Source: Bacteroidales bacterium (GTDB lineage: Bacteria; Bacteroidota; Bacteroidia; Bacteroidales; F082). Taken from it: a DNA stretch of 40,027 bases. Under the pieces are notes generated by a model. It had not been told where the DNA came from, ran no database searches, and saw nothing but the letters and a program-made list of their open reading frames with translations. A program made the translations under genes and the position numbers. Location: contig JAILDR010000164.1 in assembly GCA_024689285.1 (NCBI GenBank), forward strand, positions 1-40,027, in the 5' to 3' direction. Shown here piece by piece: positions 9,441-16,797 of the stretch. Numbering within the stretch: the stretch's first letter is position 1; each line of letters starts with the position of its first letter.

Positions 9441-10862
9441 ATGTTTACAAAAGACGTTTACAGCGGCCGTCGCGCCACCTTAAAAAAAATGATTTCGAAG
9501 GGCATTGCCTTCTTCCCAGCCAACAATGAAGCTCCCTTCAACTACCCCGACAACACGTACATTTATCGTCAAGACAGCAACTTTTCCTATTTCTTCGGCC
9601 TCAACCATCCCGATTTGGTGGGGGTCATTGACTTTGAGTCAGGCGACGAAATCCTCTTCGGTGTTGATGTTACCATCGACGATGTGATTTGGTGCGGCCC
9701 ACTGCCTTCACTAAAAGAGCAAGGTGATTGCATTGGCATCACCGACTGCCGCGATTTCAATCAATTTGGCGAATACTTGCAGCAAGCTATAGCCAAAGGG
9801 CGTCAAATTCACATGTTACCCACTTACCGTGCCGACACGCAAATCCAATGCGCCACTTGGCTGAATTGTCATGTCAGTCAAGTGAAAGAGCATGTCAGCC
9901 TCGAGCTCATCAAGGCCGTCATCGCCATGCGCGAAGTGAAAAGCGAGCTGGAAATTGCCGAAATGGAACGCGCAGCCAACACCGCTTATTATATGCACAC
10001 TACCGCGATGAAGATGTGCAAGCCTGGCATGATCGAGCAGGAAATTGCTGGTGTAGTGGAAGGCCTATCACTATCGGGCGGCGGTCCAGTTTCGTTCCCT
10101 GTCATTTTGAGCGTCGATGGTCAAACGCTGCACAACCACGGCCACCACAATATGCTGAAAGAAGGCCGTATGATGGTTTGCGATGCCGGTGCCGAGACGG
10201 AAAACTATTACGCTTCCGACTTCACCCGCACCACACCGGTAGGCGGCAAATTCAACCAACGCCAACGCGAGATTTACGAGATTGTCCTGAAAGCCAACCA
10301 AGAAGTGGCTGCCAATACACGTCCCTACATGCCATACATGGTAATGCACACTCTGGCCTGCCGCACCTTGATTGATGGTTTGAAAGGAGTAGGCCTCATG
10401 AAAGGTGACACCGAAGAAGCCTTGATGAATGGAGCTCATTGGCTCTTTATGCCTCATGGCCTCGGTCACATGCTCGGAATGGATGTACACGATATGGAAG
10501 GCCTCGGTGAGACCTACGTAGGCTATGACGACATCACGCCGCGTTCCACCAAATTAGGCTTTAGCGGTTTGCGTTGCGGCAAGACCCTAAAACCCGGCTT
10601 TGTGGTCACCGACGAACCTGGCATCTACTTCATCCCGACCCTCATTGACATGTGGAAAGCCGAAGGCAAGTTCAAGGAGTTCATTAACTATGACAGGCTG
10701 GAGACATACAAGGACTTTGGCGGTATCCGTATCGAAGACGACCTGCTTATTACTGCCGATGGTTGTCGTGTCCTCGGAAGGCCTATTCCCAAGACCGTTG
10801 AAGAGGTTGAAGACATGTGTGCCCAAGGCCGCGAGTGGATTAAAATGCCTGGATTGTTCTAA
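9441..10862 (+). CDS. Aminopeptidase P family protein (Xaa-Pro aminopeptidase, peptidase family M24)
   Basis: 473 residues from ATG 9441 (MFTKDVYSGRRATLKK). It removes the N-terminal residue from peptides with proline in second position; a cytosolic di-metal enzyme with a creatinase-type N-domain (about 1-165) and a pita-bread catalytic domain (about 170-460). All five metal ligands are visible: Asp248 in CDAGAETENYY, Asp260 in ASDFTRT, His339 in MPHGLGHMLG, Glu392 in VTDEPGIYF and Glu432 in IRIEDDLLIT. HNHGHHN near 231-237 supplies the usual active-site histidine. The earlier in-frame TTG is excluded because it falls inside the promoter box. It is monocistronic, and its stop lies two bases from the stop of priA, which is transcribed towards it, so no intergenic terminator can fit there. 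Confidence 0.95.
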   Translation: MFTKDVYSGRRATLKKMISKGIAFFPANNEAPFNYPDNTYIYRQDSNFSYFFGLNHPDLVGVIDFESGDEILFGVDVTIDDVIWCGPLPSLKEQGDCIGITDCRDFNQFGEYLQQAIAKGRQIHMLPTYRADTQIQCATWLNCHVSQVKEHVSLELIKAVIAMREVKSELEIAEMERAANTAYYMHTTAMKMCKPGMIEQEIAGVVEGLSLSGGGPVSFPVILSVDGQTLHNHGHHNMLKEGRMMVCDAGAETENYYASDFTRTTPVGGKFNQRQREIYEIVLKANQEVAANTRPYMPYMVMHTLACRTLIDGLKGVGLMKGDTEEALMNGAHWLFMPHGLGHMLGMDVHDMEGLGETYVGYDDITPRSTKLGFSGLRCGKTLKPGFVVTDEPGIYFIPTLIDMWKAEGKFKEFINYDRLETYKDFGGIRIEDDLLITADGCRVLGRPIPKTVEEVEDMCAQGREWIKMPGLF

Positions 10863-10864
10863 AA

Positions 10865-13345
10865 TCACATCGGATCTACATCCACTTGGACCTGAACGGC
10901 TTTATAGTCGGAGTTTTGTTGGAACAAATGAATCTGCTGGGCTATCAGCTCCTTGACTTTTTGCGTGTTGAAGTCACGGCGGAATTTTACAAGCATTTGC
11001 TTGATGTACAGATTCTTGACACGAGATACCACAGGGTATTCCGGACCAAGTAGGTCTTGCTTGAAGATAGGACGCAACATAGAAGCCAACTCCGCAGCAG
11101 CGGGATTAAGTTTCTGATAGTCCTTGTGTTTCAAGCGGATGAGGATAAGACGGTAGAAAGGAGGGTAGCCAAACTGCCTCCGGATGACCATTTGTTTCTC
11201 ATAAAGGCCACGGAAATCGTTGCGCAATACGTCCTGAAGCACAGGGTGTGATGGTTCGTATGTCTGAATAATGACTTTGCCTTGTTTGCCCTTGCGGCCT
11301 GCCCTACCCGCCACCTGTGCCATCAGCTGGAAACTGCGCTCGTGGGCACGGAAGTCTGGAAACGATAGCATGTTATCTGCGTTAAGGATGCCCACCACCT
11401 TCACCGAGTCGAAATCCAAACCCTTGGTGACCATCTGTGTACCCACAAGGATGTTGGTCTCCTTGTCCTGAAATTGCTCCAATATGCTCTGATAGTCATT
11501 CTTCGAGCGTGTGGTATCCAAATCCAGACGGGCCACTTTAGCTTCAGGCACGACGAGGCTCAAATCTTCCTCTATCTTCTCCGTGCCAAAACCGTGCATA
11601 CGGATATTGGTGCTGTGACAGACAGGACATTCCGTCGGCACAGAAGCCGTATAGCCACAATAATGGCAACGCAAAACGTTCTGACTCTTATGGTAAATCA
11701 GGCTCACGTCGCAATTGATGCACTGCGGCACATAATGGCAGTCGTCACACTCCAAGCGCAACGAGAAGCCGCGCCTATTCTGAAACAAGATGGTTTGGTT
11801 GTGTTCTTCCAAAGTCTCTTTTATCGCGTCCAACAAAGTGCTGCCAAAATCTGCTTTCATCGTCTTTCGACGGCGTTCCACTCGCATGTCGCTGAGGATG
11901 ATTTCGGGCATCTGCACACCGCCAAAACGCTCCGTGATTTCCACTAAACGATAGCGACCATTCAAGGCGTTGTAATAGCTTTCATAAGAAGGTGTGGCCG
12001 ACCCCAAAACGATGTTGGCCTTGTGCATGGCGGCTAAAACGATGGCGGCATCTCGGGCATTGTAGCGTGGTGCCGGGTCAATTTGCTTGAATGAGCTGTC
12101 GTGCTCCTCGTCAACGATAATGAGGCCGATGTCGGAATAAGGCAGAAGTATAGCCGAACGCGATCCGATGATAATCTGGTGCTTGGGCGATTGCGTCTGC
12201 CCGAAGTCCCGTACCTGTTCCCATACTTCTACCCTTTCATTGTTGCCATACCGCGAATGATACACGCCCAACCTGTCTCCAAAGTATTCTTTTAGTCGGT
12301 TAATCATCTGTGCAGTAAGCGCAATCTCAGGCAACAGATAAATCACCTGTTTCCCTCGGTCAACAGCTTCCTTGATAAGTTTGATATAGATTTCTGTCTT
12401 GCCCGACGAAGTCACACCATGTAGCAGTACAGGCTTATTCTCCGCAAAGCCTTCCTTAATGCCATTGAAGGCTTTACACTGCGCCTCCGTTAGTTGTATG
12501 CTTTCCACATCAGTCTGCACCTTGAATTCCTTCAAACGACTGACTCTTTTTTCATAGACCTCAAAGATGCCCTTCTCAGCCATACTCTTCAATATGGTCG
12601 AAGTGGCATTGGCTTTTTGCAATAAAGACTTCGCCATCACTTCGTTGTCACAATCGCCACCCAAGGTGATGAAAGCCAGTAAAATCTCCAATTGTTTGTA
12701 GGCACGCTTGGTCAGTTGATCCATCAGTTCCTGCAACTTGGCTTCATCACGATATTCTCCTGTAAGCCTCACAAAACGTTCATATTTGGCCTTGTACTTC
12801 TCATTCAACTCCTCTTCCATCACCAAAACACCCTTTTCCATCATACTGTGTATCAATGGCATCACCTTCTTAAAACCAATAATCTTGCTCACCTCACTGA
12901 TGGCAATCTTAGGCTTAATCTGAAGTGCTTCAACAATCAAGTATTCAAAGTCGTTCAAAGCCACGGAATCGAGCACGTAATCGGGCGACAAAGCTACCGT
13001 CGTCTCGCTACTCAACTTCAAGGCAGATGGCAAAGCTGCCTGCATCACCTCACCGGGATGACACATGTAGTAGGTCTTCACCCAATCCCAAAATTTCAAC
13101 TGCTTATCATTGACAATCGGCTGGTCATCAAGTATATCCATTAGGAATTTAACCTCTACAGAAGGCACTTGCTCCGTGAGACTGACGATAAGTCCCGACA
13201 TAATTTTGGTTTTGCCAAACTGCACTACTGCCCGTTGCCCCACACGCACCGTGTCATTCAAGGCATACGGCACCCGATAGGTAAAAGTACTTGGCACCGG
13301 TATCGGGAGCAGGACTTCAGCAAACAATGTGATTCTGTCGGGCAT
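10865..13345 (-). CDS. priA: Primosomal protein N' (replication-restart helicase PriA)
   Basis: 826 residues. It rebuilds replisomes at stalled forks: a 3'-to-5' superfamily 2 helicase that binds fork structures and loads the replicative helicase. An N-terminal DNA-binding domain (about 1-105, FAEVLLPIPVPSTFTYRVP) leads to the helicase: Walker A GVTSSGKT (310-317), Walker B DEEH (412-415), GSATP (448-452) and the later motif QVAGRAGR (676-683). The zinc-binding insert holds eight cysteines (533, 536, 542, 545, 560, 563, 573, 576). Length and domain order are normal. The ATG lies three bases after the stop of the T9SS plug-domain gene, so the two are co-transcribed. Its 3' end converges on the aminopeptidase gene with a two-base gap. 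Confidence 0.97.
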   Translation of the reverse strand: MPDRITLFAEVLLPIPVPSTFTYRVPYALNDTVRVGQRAVVQFGKTKIMSGLIVSLTEQVPSVEVKFLMDILDDQPIVNDKQLKFWDWVKTYYMCHPGEVMQAALPSALKLSSETTVALSPDYVLDSVALNDFEYLIVEALQIKPKIAISEVSKIIGFKKVMPLIHSMMEKGVLVMEEELNEKYKAKYERFVRLTGEYRDEAKLQELMDQLTKRAYKQLEILLAFITLGGDCDNEVMAKSLLQKANATSTILKSMAEKGIFEVYEKRVSRLKEFKVQTDVESIQLTEAQCKAFNGIKEGFAENKPVLLHGVTSSGKTEIYIKLIKEAVDRGKQVIYLLPEIALTAQMINRLKEYFGDRLGVYHSRYGNNERVEVWEQVRDFGQTQSPKHQIIIGSRSAILLPYSDIGLIIVDEEHDSSFKQIDPAPRYNARDAAIVLAAMHKANIVLGSATPSYESYYNALNGRYRLVEITERFGGVQMPEIILSDMRVERRRKTMKADFGSTLLDAIKETLEEHNQTILFQNRRGFSLRLECDDCHYVPQCINCDVSLIYHKSQNVLRCHYCGYTASVPTECPVCHSTNIRMHGFGTEKIEEDLSLVVPEAKVARLDLDTTRSKNDYQSILEQFQDKETNILVGTQMVTKGLDFDSVKVVGILNADNMLSFPDFRAHERSFQLMAQVAGRAGRKGKQGKVIIQTYEPSHPVLQDVLRNDFRGLYEKQMVIRRQFGYPPFYRLILIRLKHKDYQKLNPAAAELASMLRPIFKQDLLGPEYPVVSRVKNLYIKQMLVKFRRDFNTQKVKELIAQQIHLFQQNSDYKAVQVQVDVDPM

Positions 13346-13348
13346 AAC

Positions 13349-14626
13349 CTAATGTGAATTCACCATAGAATAGCCAATCAATTCGTCATAGCCCTTGACG
13401 GCATTAAAGTAATAGAAATACAGCTTGTAAACATTATTGGTCTCCCAATGGTTGCCTGCTGTCAAGTCGGTCATCACTTCACCCGTCTTCCGGTCAACCG
13501 CAGCAAACATGAAATTATAGTAGCCTTGCTTGAGCAACATCGAGCAGGTGTAGCCATGCAAGCGATAGTCGTATGTCATGCGGTTATTGTCATCAAAGCA
13601 CCAATCGTTAATGGCACCCATGATATACAGGTCTTCATGCGTCATCGGGGCCTCGCACTTGTAGAAGAAATTGACGCGGCAATATTCGGCCTCGATAGCA
13701 TTGTCAAGATTGTCGTTTTCCACATAGATGAACTTCTCACCATGGATGTCCTCATACGTGACATAGGCTTTCCTTGCTCGCGACTCACAGGTGGCGATGT
13801 CGAACTCATAGTAGTCTTCTGTCTGGCGGATATGCGCTAAGTTCTCCGATTGGAAATAGACATTACTTATGTTGATGCGGCGATATTGATTGACGCCTTC
13901 AAAAACGGTCTGTGGATGATGTTCAAACGAAATATACTCAGGATAGACATAGGTGGGCTTCAGTCCTATGGCGGCATTGTCCCAACGACCATTCTGACGA
14001 ATGTTCAGGAAACTGAATTGCTGCGTGTTCCCCGTGATATAGTTGTTCAAACTGACTTTTACGTTGAGTTGCTGGTGTGTGTCGGTAAGAGCCAAGTCAT
14101 CAGGATAACGGGGCACGATGGCACCGACGTGGGCTTTCTCGTCAATAATCATAAAACGACGGGTAAAGAGAACATTGTCTTCGGTCAAATCGTCACGAAA
14201 AACAATGAGCAGGTAGTTGCCGGAAATGATAGGCATCATATCTTCTTTGGGGAACACGAGCTGATAATTGACATAATCAACCAAAGTGTTGCGCGAAAAA
14301 GCATAGTCGTCGATTCTGTCTGACTCAAAACCCGATGCATATTGCACACGCTGCATGTCAGTCGGCTGCCAGTCATGGCTGCAATGGATGAAGGTGTAGT
14401 TGAGCACTTCACCATCGCCCCCAAGTATGTCAAACATCAAGGTGAGTCGTTCTCTCATGTCATCCAAAGGGATGATAGGGTCATTCAATTGGTTGCCGTC
14501 TGCATACAGCAAAACGGTTTGCACATCGACCTTGTAGTTAAGGTCGCCACAAGGCAGGCTAAACTCCTGTGCGAGCATTGTCGATGCCATGCAAAATAAA
14601 CATGTCAACAAGGCTATTCTTTTCAT
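13349..14626 (-). CDS. T9SS plug-domain protein (DUF5103 family), secreted or periplasmic
   Basis: 425 residues from ATG 14626 (MKRIALLTCLFCMASTMLAQ, a clear signal peptide). The frame is open 31 codons further upstream, but that extension reads through the terminator and promoter box, so the shorter start is preferred. The family, formerly DUF5103, has an N-terminal domain related to the Plug protein that closes the SprA translocon pore of the type IX secretion system when PorV is not bound. Visible family features are the beta-rich N-half with FIHCSHDWQPTDMQ and YQLVFP, and the C-half with EDLYIMGAINDWCFDDNNRM and GYYNFMFAAVDRKTGE. It is the first gene of a two-gene unit with priA, three bases apart; that pairing has no obvious functional link. 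Family recognition is from memory; the function in this organism is inferred. Confidence 0.75.
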   Translation of the reverse strand: MKRIALLTCLFCMASTMLAQEFSLPCGDLNYKVDVQTVLLYADGNQLNDPIIPLDDMRERLTLMFDILGGDGEVLNYTFIHCSHDWQPTDMQRVQYASGFESDRIDDYAFSRNTLVDYVNYQLVFPKEDMMPIISGNYLLIVFRDDLTEDNVLFTRRFMIIDEKAHVGAIVPRYPDDLALTDTHQQLNVKVSLNNYITGNTQQFSFLNIRQNGRWDNAAIGLKPTYVYPEYISFEHHPQTVFEGVNQYRRINISNVYFQSENLAHIRQTEDYYEFDIATCESRARKAYVTYEDIHGEKFIYVENDNLDNAIEAEYCRVNFFYKCEAPMTHEDLYIMGAINDWCFDDNNRMTYDYRLHGYTCSMLLKQGYYNFMFAAVDRKTGEVMTDLTAGNHWETNNVYKLYFYYFNAVKGYDELIGYSMVNSH

Positions 14627-14644
14627 AGTGAAGATAATTTTCGG

Positions 14645-14652
14645 CAAAAGTA
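14645..14652 (-). promoter_or_regulatory. -7 box for the plug-domain gene and priA
   Basis: Minus-strand TACTTTTG fits TAnnTTTG and lies 18 bases before the ATG at 14626. It sits directly behind the T-run of the HIT/greA terminator, so a -33 element would fall inside the hairpin; only a weak TTGA is there. Confidence 0.55.
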
Positions 14653-14654
14653 AC

Positions 14655-14682
14655 AAAAAAAGCCGTTTTTCAACGGCTTTTT
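14655..14682 (-). terminator. Intrinsic terminator after the HIT gene
   Basis: AGCCGTT and AACGGCT form a perfect 7-bp stem with a four-base loop, flanked by an A-run and a T-run, so it could work in both directions. It begins two bases after the HIT stop and ends the greA-HIT transcript. Confidence 0.82.
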
Positions 14683-14684
14683 CA

Positions 14685-15077
14685 TCAAAGTTGTTCAACA
14701 ATGCGTCGTTGTACATCAACGAACTCCTCTGGCGTCAAATGGACGTGTTCCTTCTTAAAGTCCATATCCCCTTCCTGAGTGATGGGGATGAGGTGGATAT
14801 GTGCATGAGGCACTTCCAAGCCTATGACAGCCACTCCGATACGTTTGCACGGAACGGCTTTTTCGATGCCCTTGGCCACTTTTTTTGCAAAGACCATCAT
14901 GGAAGCCAGTTCTTCGTCATCGAGATTGAAAATGTACTCATCTTCATGCTTGGGAATCACCAAAGTGTGACCTTTCATCACAGGGTTGATGTCCAAAAAT
15001 GCAAAGAAACGCTCGTCTTCAGCGATCTTATAGCAAGGGATTTCCCCTTTCACGATTCTTGAAAAGATAGTAGCCAT
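14685..15077 (-). CDS. HIT family nucleotide hydrolase (histidine triad protein)
   Basis: 130 residues, close to the HINT branch (110-130). The histidine triad is at PHAHIHLIP (His91, His93, His95), where the middle histidine is the nucleophile that forms the nucleotidyl intermediate. The N-terminal MATIFSRIVKGEIPCYKI and the segment DINPVMKGHTLVIPKH are typical of bacterial HINT purine nucleoside phosphoramidases. The likely role is hydrolysis of adenosine phosphoramidates and aminoacyl-adenylates in the cytosol. It starts 12 bases after the greA stop and ends at a terminator, so it is the second gene of a greA-HIT operon. Specific substrate not visible from sequence. Confidence 0.95.
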   Translation of the reverse strand: MATIFSRIVKGEIPCYKIAEDERFFAFLDINPVMKGHTLVIPKHEDEYIFNLDDEELASMMVFAKKVAKGIEKAVPCKRIGVAVIGLEVPHAHIHLIPITQEGDMDFKKEHVHLTPEEFVDVQRRIVEQL

Positions 15078-15089
15078 AATTGAAATGTT

Positions 15090-15563
15090 TTAACGTGAGA
15101 TTTCAAGCACTTCAAACACCATTTTACCAGCGGGGACCATAATCTCAGCCATATCGCCCACCTGCTTCCCAAGCAAGCCTTTACCAATGGGCGAGTTAAT
15201 GGAAATCTTACCTTCCTTGAAGTTGGCTTCTTTCTCCGGAACGATGGCATAGGTCATCACCATGTTATTCTTGGTGTTCTTAATTTTCACAGTGGAATAG
15301 AGCAAAACCTTGGAGGTATCCATTTTCGATTCATCAAGCACACGGGCATTGAAAATCAATTCTTGCAATTCAGCAATCTTGGCTTCAAGCAAGCCTTGGG
15401 CTTCCTTGGCGGCATCGTATTCTGCGTTTTCCGAGAGGTCACCTTTGTCGCGAGCCTCTTGAATGGCTAAAACGATACGCGGACGCTCACGTAAGATGAG
15501 GTCATCCAACTCGTCTTTAAGCTTCTGCAACCCTTCTTGGGTAAAGTATTTAATTTCTGACAT
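15090..15563 (-). CDS. greA: Transcription elongation factor GreA
   Basis: 157 residues, standard length. It rescues backtracked RNA polymerase by stimulating cleavage of the extruded 3' RNA end. The N-terminal coiled coil (about 1-77) carries the catalytic acidic tip in ARDKGDLSENAEYDAAKEA (Asp42 and Glu45 correspond to the E. coli Asp41/Glu44 pair). The C-terminal FKBP-like domain ends in SPIGKGLLGKQVGD followed by the usual short strand. It is first in a two-gene unit with the HIT gene 12 bases downstream. Its promoter box (15642-15649) is separated from the start by a terminator-like hairpin, suggesting attenuation; see findings. Confidence 0.98.
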   Translation of the reverse strand: MSEIKYFTQEGLQKLKDELDDLILRERPRIVLAIQEARDKGDLSENAEYDAAKEAQGLLEAKIAELQELIFNARVLDESKMDTSKVLLYSTVKIKNTKNNMVMTYAIVPEKEANFKEGKISINSPIGKGLLGKQVGDMAEIMVPAGKMVFEVLEISR

Positions 15564-15592
15564 AGCTGTGTTGTTTAATCAAAAAAAATGTC

Positions 15593-15624
15593 AAAAAAGG
15601 AGACCCTTACCGAAATAAGGGTCT
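15593..15624 (-). terminator. Terminator-like hairpin in the greA leader
   Basis: AGACCCTTA and TAAGGGTCT form a perfect 9-bp stem with a six-base loop; on the minus strand it is followed by CC and then six T. It lies 54 bases past the PorV-family stop, so it may end that transcript. It is also downstream of the greA -7 box and upstream of the greA ATG, so it would act on greA transcripts too. Confidence 0.75.
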
Positions 15625-15641
15625 TCTTTTCATTGGTGCTG

Positions 15642-15649
15642 CAAAGATA
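15642..15649 (-). promoter_or_regulatory. -7 promoter box of greA
   Basis: Minus-strand TATCTTTG fits TAnnTTTG exactly. No TTTG is seen at the -33 position, where the sequence overlaps the end of the PorV-family gene. The predicted leader is about 70 bases. Confidence 0.6.
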
Positions 15650-15678
15650 CGAAAAATATCTTTATCGCGTCGTTTTTA

Positions 15679-16761
15679 TCAGAAAATTAATCTGGCACCA
15701 TAGGTGTGCGTGCCTTTGAATGTGTAGGTGTCTCTGAAGGCATAGTCAATGGCAAGTTTCAAGCCGTTTTCATCCTTCGAGAGCGGAATCTGCACGCTCA
15801 AGCCAGCACTCAGACCACGGTTAACGTTCATGCAATCGTCATCTTCAAGGATACCAGTCTTCGACCAGATGCCTTGCTCATAGGTATAGCCAGCACGCAC
15901 CAGCAGAATCTCTTTCCAGCCATATTCCAAGCCCAGGGTGATTTGGTCCTTGGTAAAGGAATTGGAAGTAAAGTTACCGGCAATGGTGAGACGGTGGCTT
16001 TCACCCATAATCCAGTCATAGGCGGCAGCAATGCTCAGTTGCGTGGGCAATTCAAACTCGTCGGCACGATGCACGATGGTGAACTGCTGGGTAGTACCTT
16101 GGGTGAGGAATGCCTTGTAGGACAAACCGTCGCCAGAGTATTTCATCGTAGGTCCAATGTTCTTCAGCGTGATACCGAAGTGAATATTGTCAAAGGGACC
16201 AGTGACATACTGAATACCAGCATCAAGAGCGACACCAACGCCACCCATATCCTTAATCGACTCGCTGATGATTTTCAAGTTGAAACCGCCGCTGATGCTG
16301 TTGGAGAAAGCTCTCGAGAAGGCGATGTTGATGTTCATCAAATTAGGTTTGAAGTAACCCAAAACGTTCGGGTCGGGATTTTCGGTGGTAGTAATCGGAA
16401 TTTCACCGATGCTAAAGCTCATGAACGAGAGACCGATGGCATTTTGCTCACCAATACGGGCCAAAACACCAAACGAAATAACGCTGACACCAGTGCCGTG
16501 CAGCCAATCGGTGTAACTAAAGTCGACATCAAGGCGTTTGCAGGAGGTGATACCAGCCACATTGCCAAACATGGCATCGACACCGTGCACCTTCGACATG
16601 CCAGCATTACCCCAGCCTGCCGAAGCAGCCCACGGGTTGATGAGCAGTTGCGATGCACCAGCTTGGCCTGAACGGTCCTTATTTCCTGCAAATGCTTGGG
16701 GAGCGGTCAATCCGAGAAGGATGACCATGCTCATTACGATATATCCAAATGATTTCTTCAT
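15679..16761 (-). CDS. PorV/PorQ-family outer-membrane beta-barrel protein
   Basis: 360 residues. The signal peptide (about 1-25, ending PQAFA) is followed by the family start ASQLLINPWAASAGWGNAGM, then FGNVAGITSCKRLDVDFSYTDWL, and the protein ends in the barrel strand YGARLIF. PorV and PorQ are FadL-like barrels of the type IX secretion system: PorV carries substrates from the SprA translocon to the surface attachment complex, and PorQ works in sortase-linked handling. Which of the two roles this paralogue has is not clear, and it may be neither. It is the third gene of a unit: the 1558-residue protein ends 36 bases upstream, and a large TonB-dependent receptor precedes that. The neighbourhood suggests a barrel dedicated to the adjacent secreted protein. 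A hairpin and T-run follow at 15593-15624. Confidence 0.85.
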   Translation of the reverse strand: MKKSFGYIVMSMVILLGLTAPQAFAGNKDRSGQAGASQLLINPWAASAGWGNAGMSKVHGVDAMFGNVAGITSCKRLDVDFSYTDWLHGTGVSVISFGVLARIGEQNAIGLSFMSFSIGEIPITTTENPDPNVLGYFKPNLMNINIAFSRAFSNSISGGFNLKIISESIKDMGGVGVALDAGIQYVTGPFDNIHFGITLKNIGPTMKYSGDGLSYKAFLTQGTTQQFTIVHRADEFELPTQLSIAAAYDWIMGESHRLTIAGNFTSNSFTKDQITLGLEYGWKEILLVRAGYTYEQGIWSKTGILEDDDCMNVNRGLSAGLSVQIPLSKDENGLKLAIDYAFRDTYTFKGTHTYGARLIF

Positions 16762-16797
16762 GATATTTACATTTAACGGTTAGCAGATACATTGATT

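Noticed and set aside
14627..14719. Longer N-terminus for the T9SS plug-domain protein
   Set aside because: The extra 31 codons read through the terminator and -7 box and would hide the signal peptide.
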